Source: Amycolatopsis thailandensis (lineage in GTDB: Bacteria > Actinomycetota > Actinomycetes > Mycobacteriales > Pseudonocardiaceae). From it: 56,195 nucleotides of DNA. Shown one piece after another: positions 27,304 to 34,783 of this stretch (the first letter of the stretch is position 1; each line of letters opens with the position of its first letter). A program made the translations under genes and the position numbers. Location of the stretch: positions 1 to 56,195 of the forward strand of contig NZ_NMQT01000028.1 in assembly GCF_002234405.1 (NCBI RefSeq). Direction: 5' to 3'. The notes under the pieces were generated by a model. It was not told where the DNA came from and made no database searches. It worked only from the letters and a program-made list of their open reading frames with translations.

Positions 27304-27785
27304 GCGGGAAGTCCTTCCGTGGCGAAAAGCGAACTGGCGCCGAGCACGACGACGTCGGCCCGGTGCTCGATCCCCTCGGCGGTGCGGATTCCGTGGGGCG
27401 CGAAGGCATAAACGGGCCAGGTGATGAGCTTGCAGCCCGGCCGCCGCAGCGCGCCGTAGTAGCCGAGCCCGGACGCGGTCTTCCGCGAGCCGAACCGTCG
27501 GTCCGGCGTCAGCAGCCTGCGGATCCAGGGGTCTTTCACCTGCCAGCGCAGGAAAACGCGGGCGACGGCGATGCCGAGGACGTTCGGCCCTGGCACCGGC
27601 ATCGGCACCACCCAGTCCGGTTCCTCTTGGAACACCTTGACCGATCGCGCGGTGGCCGCCACTTCGGGCACGATCTGCGCCGCCTCGCGGCCGGGTGCGA
27701 CGACGGCGACGCGCTGACCGGCGAAGTCGTGGCCGAACCATTCGGTGCCGCGCAGCACCTCGCCCTGGAAGTCACCCAGCTTCAT
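27300..27785 (-). CDS. Truncated monooxygenase homologue (C-terminal half only)
   Basis: 161 residues aligning with the middle and end of the complete monooxygenase downstream. It starts at the fingerprint (FQGEVLRGTEW, with Arg where the His should be) and continues through the second Rossmann fold (VAVVAPGREAAQIVP), but has no N-terminal FAD-binding domain. It therefore cannot be a normal flavoprotein monooxygenase by itself. Both ends overlap neighbouring genes by four bases and the frame is clean, so it is either a retained partner subunit or a recent deletion remnant kept open by translational coupling. Confidence 0.7.
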   Translation of the reverse strand: MKLGDFQGEVLRGTEWFGHDFAGQRVAVVAPGREAAQIVPEVAATARSVKVFQEEPDWVVPMPVPGPNVLGIAVARVFLRWQVKDPWIRRLLTPDRRFGSRKTASGLGYYGALRRPGCKLITWPVYAFAPHGIRTAEGIEHRADVVVLGASSLFATEGLPA

Positions 27786-28711
27786 GACGCGACCGGTTCG
27801 TGGGTGATCTCCTCGGTCCACGACTGCGGCTTTCCCAGCAGCCGCGAGGGGATCAGGCGGGTCACCTTCACCATCGGGTCGGCCAGCAGCCGGTGGTAGA
27901 CGTGCGAACGGTCGACGATCATCGCCGCCTGCGCCTTGAGCACGTGATACGCGGGGATGCGTTTGGTGAACTCGCCGCGGCCGCCGATGGTGGAGAACCG
28001 TTTCACCGCGTTGTACAGCTTCTTCTCCGGCAGGCCCATCGCGACGATGTTGTCCCGCATCTTGTTGATCAACGGGACGAAGACGACGATCAGGCCGAGC
28101 ACGATCTGCGGTTTGAGCGAGCCGACGGATTCGGTGATCAGCTTGGTCGTGGAACCGGCGCCGATCAGTTCGAGGACCTCGAAATCGGCCGTGATGTGCC
28201 GGGCCTCGTCCGAGTTGATGTGCCGGAACACCTGGTGGCACACCGGATCGGAGACCTCGTCGAGCAGGAACTTCACCAGCGCGCCGTCGAGGGCGCATTC
28301 GAGCAGCGGGATGAGCGTGGCCAGCGCCGTCAGCGGCAGCGTGTCGCCGTAGTCGTCGAGGACCTTGATGGCGAGCTTGACGTTGATGTTCGGCTCGGGC
28401 ATCGAGCCGTGCTCGTCGAGCATGCCCCAGCGCTTCATCAGCGCCAGCTCCGCGTTGGCGTGCTTCTGTTCCTCGGCGTGGAAGTACCGGTAGATCTCCT
28501 GGATCACCGGCGTCGGCGCCTTCTTCGCGAGCGAGGCGAACCCGCGGGCGCCGACGTGCTCGATCCACACGAGATCGGCCATGAACGGCCGCATCTTGGC
28601 GCGGAGTTCGTCGGTCATCGTCTCCGCGCCGGGCGCGTCCCAGTCGATGTCGGCCAGCGACCACTGCTTGTCCTTGATGGTCTGGAGCATCGCGGCGAAG
28701 TCGTAGGCCAT
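27782..28711 (-). CDS. Ferritin-like diiron protein (AurF/oxygenase-like)
   Basis: 309 residues, mostly helical. Metal-binding motifs are visible as RYFHAEEQKHANAE (ExxH) and INSDEARHITADFE (ExxRH-like), with LLECALDGALVKF and VCHQVFRH between them, consistent with a non-haem diiron oxygenase or reductase fold. It may oxidise an acyl or amine substrate handled by the rest of the operon. ATG 28711 overlaps the SDR stop by one base (TGATG). Confidence 0.75.
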   Translation of the reverse strand: MAYDFAAMLQTIKDKQWSLADIDWDAPGAETMTDELRAKMRPFMADLVWIEHVGARGFASLAKKAPTPVIQEIYRYFHAEEQKHANAELALMKRWGMLDEHGSMPEPNINVKLAIKVLDDYGDTLPLTALATLIPLLECALDGALVKFLLDEVSDPVCHQVFRHINSDEARHITADFEVLELIGAGSTTKLITESVGSLKPQIVLGLIVVFVPLINKMRDNIVAMGLPEKKLYNAVKRFSTIGGRGEFTKRIPAYHVLKAQAAMIVDRSHVYHRLLADPMVKVTRLIPSRLLGKPQSWTEEITHEPVAS

Positions 28712-29526
28712 CACTTCTCCTTTTCGGCGGGCAGGAACCGGCCGAGGAGACCGGCGATCCGTGTGTACGGGACGGGCACGAACCGCTTGGCGTGCCACAG
28801 AAGCTGGGCGTCGGGTTGCGGCACCACGTAGAGCCGCCCGCGGTCGTGGGCGTCGAGCGTCAGCTTCGCGACCTTTTCGGCGGAGAACCCGACCAGGTCG
28901 GACACCTTCCGGGCGAGGCCGCGCGCCTCGTCTTCGATGAGTTCGCCGTCGAAGATGTTGGTGCGGACGAAGGTCGGGCACAGCACGGTGACCGCGACGC
29001 CGGTGCCGGACAGCTCGGCGGAGAGGGTCTCGGACAGGCTGACGACCCCGGCCTTGCTCACGTTGTACGCGGCCATTCTCGGCGCGGCGGTGAAACCGGC
29101 TGCCGAGGCGACGTTGATGACGCCGCCCGCCCGCGCCGTCCGCATGGCGGGCACGAAGGTGTGGCAGCCGTGGATCACGCCCCAGAGGTTCACCCCGAGG
29201 GTGCGGTGCCAATCGGACAGCGGGCTCTCCCCGACCGGTTTGCCGCCGGCGCCGATCCCGGCGTTGTTGACGACGAGGTCCGGCTCGCGGCCGAGCCAGG
29301 ACCGCGCCTGGCTCGCGAGTTCACCGACTTCGTCCACACTGGACACATCACAAGCGATGGCGACCGCGTTCTCGAGCGACTTCGCGGTTTCTTCGGCGGC
29401 TTCGAGGTCGATGTCGGCGCAGACGACGCGGCTGCCGCGCCGGACGAGTTCGGCCGCCATCGCCCGCCCGATCCCGCTGCCCGCGCCGGTGACGACGGCG
29501 TGCGCTCCATGAGTCCGCTTGGTCAT
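28711..29526 (-). CDS. Short-chain dehydrogenase/reductase
   Basis: 271 residues with NAD(P)-binding TGAGSGIG near residue 14, an acidic CADIDLEAA at the end of beta-2 that favours NAD(H), NNAGIGAGG, the catalytic Ser in NVASAAGFTA and YNVSK with catalytic Tyr and Lys. It resembles the SadH-type dehydrogenases of mycobacterial lipid clusters. It overlaps the upstream hydrolase gene by four bases. Confidence 0.92.
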   Translation of the reverse strand: MTKRTHGAHAVVTGAGSGIGRAMAAELVRRGSRVVCADIDLEAAEETAKSLENAVAIACDVSSVDEVGELASQARSWLGREPDLVVNNAGIGAGGKPVGESPLSDWHRTLGVNLWGVIHGCHTFVPAMRTARAGGVINVASAAGFTAAPRMAAYNVSKAGVVSLSETLSAELSGTGVAVTVLCPTFVRTNIFDGELIEDEARGLARKVSDLVGFSAEKVAKLTLDAHDRGRLYVVPQPDAQLLWHAKRFVPVPYTRIAGLLGRFLPAEKEK

Positions 29527-30449
29527 GCCGCCCTCGCGATCGCTGGAAGGTTTTCGGTGAGGAAGCGGCAGGCCCGCTCCATCGCCGGTCCCGCTTCGGG
29601 GATGAAGCGGGTCAGTGCCTGGAAGACGTGCATCTGGCCGGGGACCACGTCCAGTTCACAATCCGCTCCGGCGCGGCGCAGGGCCCTGGCCAGCTCGATG
29701 GCGTCCGCGGCCAGCATTTCGCGACCGCCGGCCTGGATGATCGTCGGCGGGAAACCCTTGATGTCGTCGAAGGCGAACCGCAGCCGCGCCGAGCCGAGGT
29801 CGGCGTCCACTGTGTACAGACCGACGAGCCGCGCGGCCGCGGCGGCGGAGATCATCGGGTCCGGGCTCATGCGTTCTCGTTGGGCGGCCAGCGAGAACGT
29901 CACGTCGAACAGCGGCGAGAACAGCGCCAGCGCGGCAGGCGGGTCTTTTCGTTCCCGGATCAGCTGCGCGGCGAGGTCGACCGCGAGATGCCCGCCCGCG
30001 GAGTCGCCCGCGACGAGAATCCGGCGATATCCCTGGTCGAGGAGCCTGTCGTAGGCCGCGCGGACGTCGTCGGCGGCGTTCGGGAAGCGATGCCGGGGCG
30101 CGAGCCGGTACTCGCAGGCGAAGACCGGCAGGCCGGTGCCGTCGGAGACCCGCGTGGTCAGCCCGCGATGCGTGCGCGCCGAGCAGAGCGCGTACCCGCT
30201 GCCGTGGATGTAGAGGACCACGGCGTTGCCTTCGGTCACTTCGGGACCACGGACCCACTCGCCGCGGATGCCCGGCTCGACGCGACTTCCCTTCAACGGC
30301 GGCGAAGCGAGCCACAAACTGCTCGCGATGAACGCGCGGGAGAACGCGATCCCGGCCCGGTTCGCCGGGATCGCGTTGGCGATCGGCCGGACGAACGCGG
30401 ACGTCAGCGCGGCGGCCAAACCGGGTCGCAGGCCATTCTGCGGTCGCAT
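29523..30449 (-). CDS. Alpha/beta-hydrolase, hormone-sensitive-lipase type
   Basis: 308 residues. The oxyanion motif is LYIHGSGYALCSA (HGSG in place of HGGG), the nucleophile elbow is VAGDSAGGHLAVDLA, and the catalytic His is in PGQMHVFQ. It hydrolyses carboxylic esters of moderate chain length; LipR in the mycobacterial mymA operon is the nearest contextual analogue. First gene of the five-gene leftward operon, divergent from a tetR gene with only 44 bases between the starts. Confidence 0.9.
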   Translation of the reverse strand: MRPQNGLRPGLAAALTSAFVRPIANAIPANRAGIAFSRAFIASSLWLASPPLKGSRVEPGIRGEWVRGPEVTEGNAVVLYIHGSGYALCSARTHRGLTTRVSDGTGLPVFACEYRLAPRHRFPNAADDVRAAYDRLLDQGYRRILVAGDSAGGHLAVDLAAQLIRERKDPPAALALFSPLFDVTFSLAAQRERMSPDPMISAAAAARLVGLYTVDADLGSARLRFAFDDIKGFPPTIIQAGGREMLAADAIELARALRRAGADCELDVVPGQMHVFQALTRFIPEAGPAMERACRFLTENLPAIARAA

Positions 30450-30493
30450 GCCCTCAGAATGAATCTGACGGCACCTGCTGTCAAGATGGGAAG

Positions 30494-31120
30494 GTGACCG
30501 CGTCCCGCCGCTACAGCGGCAAGACCGCCGACGAGCGCCGAACCGAACGACGGCTCGCCCTGCTCGGCGCCGCCCTCGACATCTGGCAGGAACAGGGCTG
30601 GGCGGCGGTCACCATGCGGGGCGTCTGCGCGCGGGCGAACCTGACCGACCGGTACTTCTACGAGAGCTTCACCAACCGCGACGCGCTGCTCGCCACCGCT
30701 TGGGAACAGGTCCGCGACGAGACCTTGCGGATGGTCCTCGACGCCGTCGCTTCCCGGATCGAGCAACCCGCTTTGGACCAGCTCCGCGCCGCCGTCGACG
30801 TCGTCGTTCACCATGTGCAGGAAGAGCCGGCGCGGGCGCAGATCCTCTTCGGTGACCACGCGGGGAGCGCGGTGCTGGAACAGCTGCGGCGGCAGACCGT
30901 CCAGGAGACCACCGGCCTGCTGATCGAACTCGCGCGGCCGCACCTGAAGCCGGACGTGGACGGGCTGGAGTTCCGGGTCAACGTCCTGCTGGGGATCGGC
31001 GGCTTCGTCGAGATCATGCTCGCGTGGCGCTCCGGCCTGCTCGACGCGGACGCGGACACGCTCGTCGATCACCTCACCGGCGTGAGCACTTCCCTGTCGC
31101 GGATGTTCCTCAAAGGCTGA
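30494..31120 (+). CDS. TetR family regulator divergent from the lipid-oxidation operon
   Basis: 208 residues with an N-terminal HTH (ALLGAALDIWQEQGWAAVTMRGVCARANLTDRYFYESF) and a C-terminal ligand domain. It starts with GTG at 30494. The 44-base gap to the operon must contain both promoters, so it is the natural local repressor. A partial dyad CAGAATGAATCTG is visible in the gap, but it is weak. Confidence 0.87.
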   Translation: MTASRRYSGKTADERRTERRLALLGAALDIWQEQGWAAVTMRGVCARANLTDRYFYESFTNRDALLATAWEQVRDETLRMVLDAVASRIEQPALDQLRAAVDVVVHHVQEEPARAQILFGDHAGSAVLEQLRRQTVQETTGLLIELARPHLKPDVDGLEFRVNVLLGIGGFVEIMLAWRSGLLDADADTLVDHLTGVSTSLSRMFLKG

Positions 31121-31170
31121 CACCGACGGGTGAACTTTCGCGGCGTATCCGTCGCCTGCTCGGAAACGAA

Positions 31171-31208
31171 TCAGGGCCCCATCCGGAGTGTTCCGAATGG
31201 GGCCCTGA
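31171..31208. terminator. Palindrome between tetR and the tRNA-Thr gene
   Basis: TCAGGGCCCCAT (31171-31182) pairs with ATGGGGCCCTGA (31197-31208), with an inner CGGA/TCCG extension. It lies between convergent transcription units. Confidence 0.7.
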
Positions 31209-31215
31209 CCTGCGG

Positions 31216-31289
31216 AGCCGCCTAGGGGAATCGAACCCCTGACCTATTCATTACGAGTGAATCGCTCTGGCCGACTGAGCTAAGGCGGC
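31216..31289 (-). tRNA. tRNA-Thr (anticodon CGT)
   Basis: 74 bases. Seven-base acceptor stem GCCGCCT/AGGCGGC, D-arm with AGCTCAGTCGG, anticodon loop ACTCGTAAT with CGT, and T-arm GGGGTTCGATTCCCC. The CCA end is not encoded. It reads ACG threonine codons. Confidence 0.97.
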
Positions 31290-31430
31290 AGACGCCGGGC
31301 TCTCACCCGGCGACGGGACCCAGTGTAGCGGAGGGGTTGAACGTCACCTTCTCCGGCCACCGTCGTTAGGGTCCTATGACGCCGGTCTCAGTCCCCCAAG
31401 ATCGGCCCATCCCCACTGGAGGACCCGTTC

Positions 31431-33113
31431 ATGCGGCAACGACTGCCCCGCGTGCTGGCGCTTCCGGCCGCCGCGGCCCTGCTCCTGCTGACCGCGGCTC
31501 CGGCGCTAGCCCAGGACATCCCGACCACGCCGATCCCCGATCCGGCCAATCCCGGGCAGCCGCCGATGTCGGCGCCGATCGGGCCGCAGCCGCTGGGCAA
31601 GGCGGTCGGTGACGCCGGGGCGGCGCTGGGCGTGCTGCGGCTGCTGCCCAACGCGGTGCCGACGAGCGCGATCCTGCCCGGAGCGGACAAGCTGCTGCCG
31701 AAACAGTCCGCGCTCGAAGCCGGGATGGGGCTTTCCAGCGCGCAGGCCAACTCCGAGGCCTACCTGAACTACGAGAAGTCGATCGCGCAGTCTTCGCCGT
31801 TCGGCCTGTCCGCCGCGGGCAACGCGCCGCAGACACCGGGCAGCCTCGTGCAGACGGCGCTGCCGGACAACCCGAAGCCGATCAGCGGCGGCCTCAACGC
31901 GCCGAAGAACCCGCTGTTCAACCTCGGTCTGCTGAACGGCGAGGCGCACGCGCGCTGGAGCCCGACGCTCGGTCCGTGTGTCGGCACGATCGCCGACTCC
32001 AGCACGTCGATCGCGAACCTCGCGCTGCTGCCGACCATCCCGAACATCCCCGGTGCCGAGCAACTGACTCAGGCTTCAGAGCAGCTCACGGCCGGTTTGA
32101 AGGGGCTTCCGGGTCCGCTGGCGAGCTTGGGCGGGCTGCTTTCGGGGAACAGCACCAACGCCGACGGCAAGGGCGCGGTGCTGAGCCTGCCGAACACGCT
32201 GTCTTCGCGCTCGGTCGTGCGGCTGGTCGACATCCCCGGCTCCAAGAACAAGGCCGTCGAATCGACGTCGACCTTGCAGGCCGCCAGTATCGAGCTGCTG
32301 AAGGGCACGCCGCTCGGCCTGACGATCAAGGTCGCCAGCCAGCCGACGCTGCGGGTCACCTCGACCGGTGACAAGAAGACGTCGAAGGTCGAGTACAGCG
32401 CGCCGGTGCTGCAGATCGTCCGCGGCGACAAGGTGCTGTTCACCCTCGACGCGAACAACCCGACCAAGGACATCCCGATCGGCATCCCGCTGCCTTCGCT
32501 CAAGCAGGTGCCGGGTTTCGAGCAGCTGAAGAACGTGCCGGTCATCGGCGGGCTCGCCGAGATGCTCGACGGTGCCACCAAGCAGCTCCCGGGCGGCGAG
32601 GCTGGGAACGGGCTCACTCTCGACCTCGGGGTGCTGAAGCTTTCGATCGCCGGACTGAACCAGAAGTCGAGCGACACGACCTCGCCGTTCAAGGGCTTCC
32701 AGCTGGGCGCTTCGGCGCGGCTGCTGGACCTGCAGATCCTGCCGACCACCGCACTGCAGAAGGCGCTGCCGCCGGACGTCGCGAAGAAGCTGCCGTCGTC
32801 GCTGGCGCAGATCTCGCTCGGTGAGCAGATCGCCCGGGCGCACGCGCCGGCCGGCGGTGTCGAATGCGGCACGGCGACCCCGCCGCCCGCGGGCAACAAC
32901 GGTGGCGCCGCGCCGAAGGGGCCGGTCAAGAACCTGGCCTACACCAACGCCGCCTACGACACGGTGCCGATGTTCTGGTCGGGTACCGCGATGCTGCTGA
33001 TCGGCGTGGTCCTCGTGGCCGCCATGCCGGGACGGCGACGGCTCGCGGTGGTTCCGGTCTCGATCGAGAAGAAGCCTTTCAAGCCTTCGCCGCGTCCGCG
33101 CTCGGAGGACTAG
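31431..33113 (+). CDS. Secreted, membrane-anchored protein of unknown function
   Basis: 560 residues. Signal peptide at about 1-27 (cleavage after ALA, before QD), a long extracytoplasmic region rich in Pro, Leu, Ala and Ser with several PxxP and LP repeats, two well-separated Cys residues that could form a disulfide, and a C-terminal membrane helix (about 513-533) followed by a basic tail. It has no LPXTG motif. I do not recognise a family. It stands alone after the tRNA gene; no other gene shares its operon. Confidence 0.75.
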   Translation: MRQRLPRVLALPAAAALLLLTAAPALAQDIPTTPIPDPANPGQPPMSAPIGPQPLGKAVGDAGAALGVLRLLPNAVPTSAILPGADKLLPKQSALEAGMGLSSAQANSEAYLNYEKSIAQSSPFGLSAAGNAPQTPGSLVQTALPDNPKPISGGLNAPKNPLFNLGLLNGEAHARWSPTLGPCVGTIADSSTSIANLALLPTIPNIPGAEQLTQASEQLTAGLKGLPGPLASLGGLLSGNSTNADGKGAVLSLPNTLSSRSVVRLVDIPGSKNKAVESTSTLQAASIELLKGTPLGLTIKVASQPTLRVTSTGDKKTSKVEYSAPVLQIVRGDKVLFTLDANNPTKDIPIGIPLPSLKQVPGFEQLKNVPVIGGLAEMLDGATKQLPGGEAGNGLTLDLGVLKLSIAGLNQKSSDTTSPFKGFQLGASARLLDLQILPTTALQKALPPDVAKKLPSSLAQISLGEQIARAHAPAGGVECGTATPPPAGNNGGAAPKGPVKNLAYTNAAYDTVPMFWSGTAMLLIGVVLVAAMPGRRRLAVVPVSIEKKPFKPSPRPRSED

Positions 33114-33196
33114 ACGGGGCGAGGAGGGTGATGAACGGTCCTTTCACGCCTGGCCCCCGCGTGGGAGGCCCGTTCGTACCGCTCTCGATCGCGTGA

Positions 33197-33253
33197 AGTA
33201 CGTGAAGGCCCCCTTCATTGCGCTAGGCGCAGTGAAGGGGGCCTTCACGTACT
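33197..33253. terminator. Palindrome after the secreted-protein gene
   Basis: Perfect 21-base arms (33197-33217, 33233-33253) around a 15-base loop that itself has a TGCGC/GCGCA inner stem. Stem core TGAAGGCCCCCTTCA. Confidence 0.75.
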
Positions 33254-33330
33254 CGCCCTCGGGGTCTCGCGACCCTTAGCCCGGGTTCCCCTTCGGGGAC
33301 CGAAGGGGCCCTTTCAGGCCTGCCACGCGC

Positions 33331-33385
33331 TGCCCCCAATGTGGCATTGGGGACATCGAGCGTCTCCAATGCCACATTGGGGGCA
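33331..33385. repeat. Palindrome in the gap before the DnaA boxes
   Basis: Perfect 20-base arms TGCCCCCAATGTGGCATTGG and its complement (33331-33350, 33366-33385), loop 15 bases. Second of two large palindromes in the gene-free stretch 33114-33571. Confidence 0.8.
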
Positions 33386-33414
33386 CGACCCCTTCACACC
33401 CGAATCCTCTTCAC

Positions 33415-33457
33415 TTACCCACAGCACTTGTCCACAACCACCTCTACCTGTGGACAA
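33415..33457. promoter_or_regulatory. Cluster of DnaA-box sequences
   Basis: Within 43 bases lie TTACCCACA (33415-33423, one mismatch to TTATCCACA), TTGTCCACA (33428-33436) and TGTGGACAA (33449-33457), the exact reverse of TTGTCCACA. TTGTCCACA is the preferred DnaA box of high-GC actinobacteria. The cluster lies downstream of holB, away from any gene start. Confidence 0.5.
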
Positions 33458-33571
33458 CTCGCCCGACCAGCACTTTTCCGCCCCTTCCCCCGGTAAACTG
33501 GACTCGGGGACGCCCCCTGGGATGGGCGGGGGGCTGGGGTAGGAGTGTCGAGGGCGGGTGTGTGGGGCTGG

Positions 33572-34783
33572 TCAGCCTTGGCGCAGGGTGGTGACCATGG
33601 CTTCGACGGCGATCCTCGGCTTCACGTTCAGGTCGATGGCCTCGCGGCAGCCCAGGACGGCTTCGAGGCGCCGCAGGATCGAGTCGGGCGCCCAGGCGGA
33701 GGCGGCCTGCGAGATTTCCGAAGCGTGGTCGGGGTGATTCAGCGTCGCGCCCGCCGCGCCGCTCGCGGTCACGAGCACATCCCGGTAGAACGCGGCCAGG
33801 TCCACCAGCGCGAGATCGAGCGTGTCCCGCTGGGTCCGCGTCGCGCGTGACTTCTGGCGCTTCTCAAGCTGCTTCACCGCGGCTTCGGCGGCTCGTTTCG
33901 CCCCGGCGACACCCTTCCCGGTGCCGTCACCGCCCATCGCGGTGCGGAGTTCGGAACGTTCGGCCTCGTCGCGGACCTTGCTCTCCTCACCCGCGTCCGC
34001 CTCGGCCGCGCTGATCAGCTGATCGGCACAGGTGAACACATCGGACGGACGGCGCAGGCCGAGCGGGATCCGCAACACGGTCGCCCGCCGCTGCCGGGCC
34101 GCCTCGTCCGTGGCGAGACGCCGCGCACGGCCGACATGTCCACTCGAGACCGAAGCGGCCCACCGCGCACGTTCCGGATCGATGCCGTCCCGTTCCACCA
34201 GCACCCGCGCGATCGCCTCGGCGGGCGGCGTCCGCAGCGTCACCAGACGGCACCGCGAGCGGATCGTCACCGAGACGTCGTCCGGATGATCCGACGGCGC
34301 GCACAACAGGAACACCGTGCGGTCCGGCGGCTCCTCGACGGCCTTCAGCAGCGCGTTCGACGCGCCTTCGGTCAGCCTGTCGGCGTCCTCGATGATCACC
34401 ACCTGCCACCGCCCGGTGGTCGGGCGGCGCGCGGCGGCCTGGACCAGCGAACGCATTTCGGCGACGGAGATCGAGAGGCCTTCCGGCGCGACGAGCTTGA
34501 CGTCGGCGTGCGTACCGGCGATCACGGTGCGACAGCCAGGGCATTCCCCGCACCCCGTCCCCGTGCTGCACTGCAACGCCGCCGCGAAGACCCTCGCGGC
34601 GGTCGAGCGCCCCGAACCGGGCGGACCGGTGACCAGCCAGGCGTGCGTCATCGCCCCCGGCGCGACAGGCTGGTTCTCGATGATCCTCGCGGCCGCCGTC
34701 GACGCCGACGAAAGCGTGCGCGCGGCGGGCTCCTGGCCGACGAGCTGCTTCCAGACACCGATCAGCACAGGGGCTTCCGTCAT
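33572..34783 (-). CDS. holB: DNA polymerase III subunit delta'
   Basis: Clamp-loader subunit. 403 residues with ATPase-fold motifs: a P-loop-like GPPGSGRST in which Arg replaces Lys, as expected since delta' is not a working ATPase; a zinc-binding Cys set (CSTGTGCGECPGC); VIIEDADRLTEGASNALLKAVEEPP; and sensor region TIRSRCR. It overlaps the MFS/thymidylate-kinase gene by four bases, the usual tmk-holB order. Confidence 0.93.
   Translation of the reverse strand: MTEAPVLIGVWKQLVGQEPAARTLSSASTAAARIIENQPVAPGAMTHAWLVTGPPGSGRSTAARVFAAALQCSTGTGCGECPGCRTVIAGTHADVKLVAPEGLSISVAEMRSLVQAAARRPTTGRWQVVIIEDADRLTEGASNALLKAVEEPPDRTVFLLCAPSDHPDDVSVTIRSRCRLVTLRTPPAEAIARVLVERDGIDPERARWAASVSSGHVGRARRLATDEAARQRRATVLRIPLGLRRPSDVFTCADQLISAAEADAGEESKVRDEAERSELRTAMGGDGTGKGVAGAKRAAEAAVKQLEKRQKSRATRTQRDTLDLALVDLAAFYRDVLVTASGAAGATLNHPDHASEISQAASAWAPDSILRRLEAVLGCREAIDLNVKPRIAVEAMVTTLRQG

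Noticed and set aside
27300..27785. Sequencing error splitting one monooxygenase gene
   Set aside because: The downstream gene is already a complete monooxygenase with its own FAD domain, so the fragment is a separate copy.
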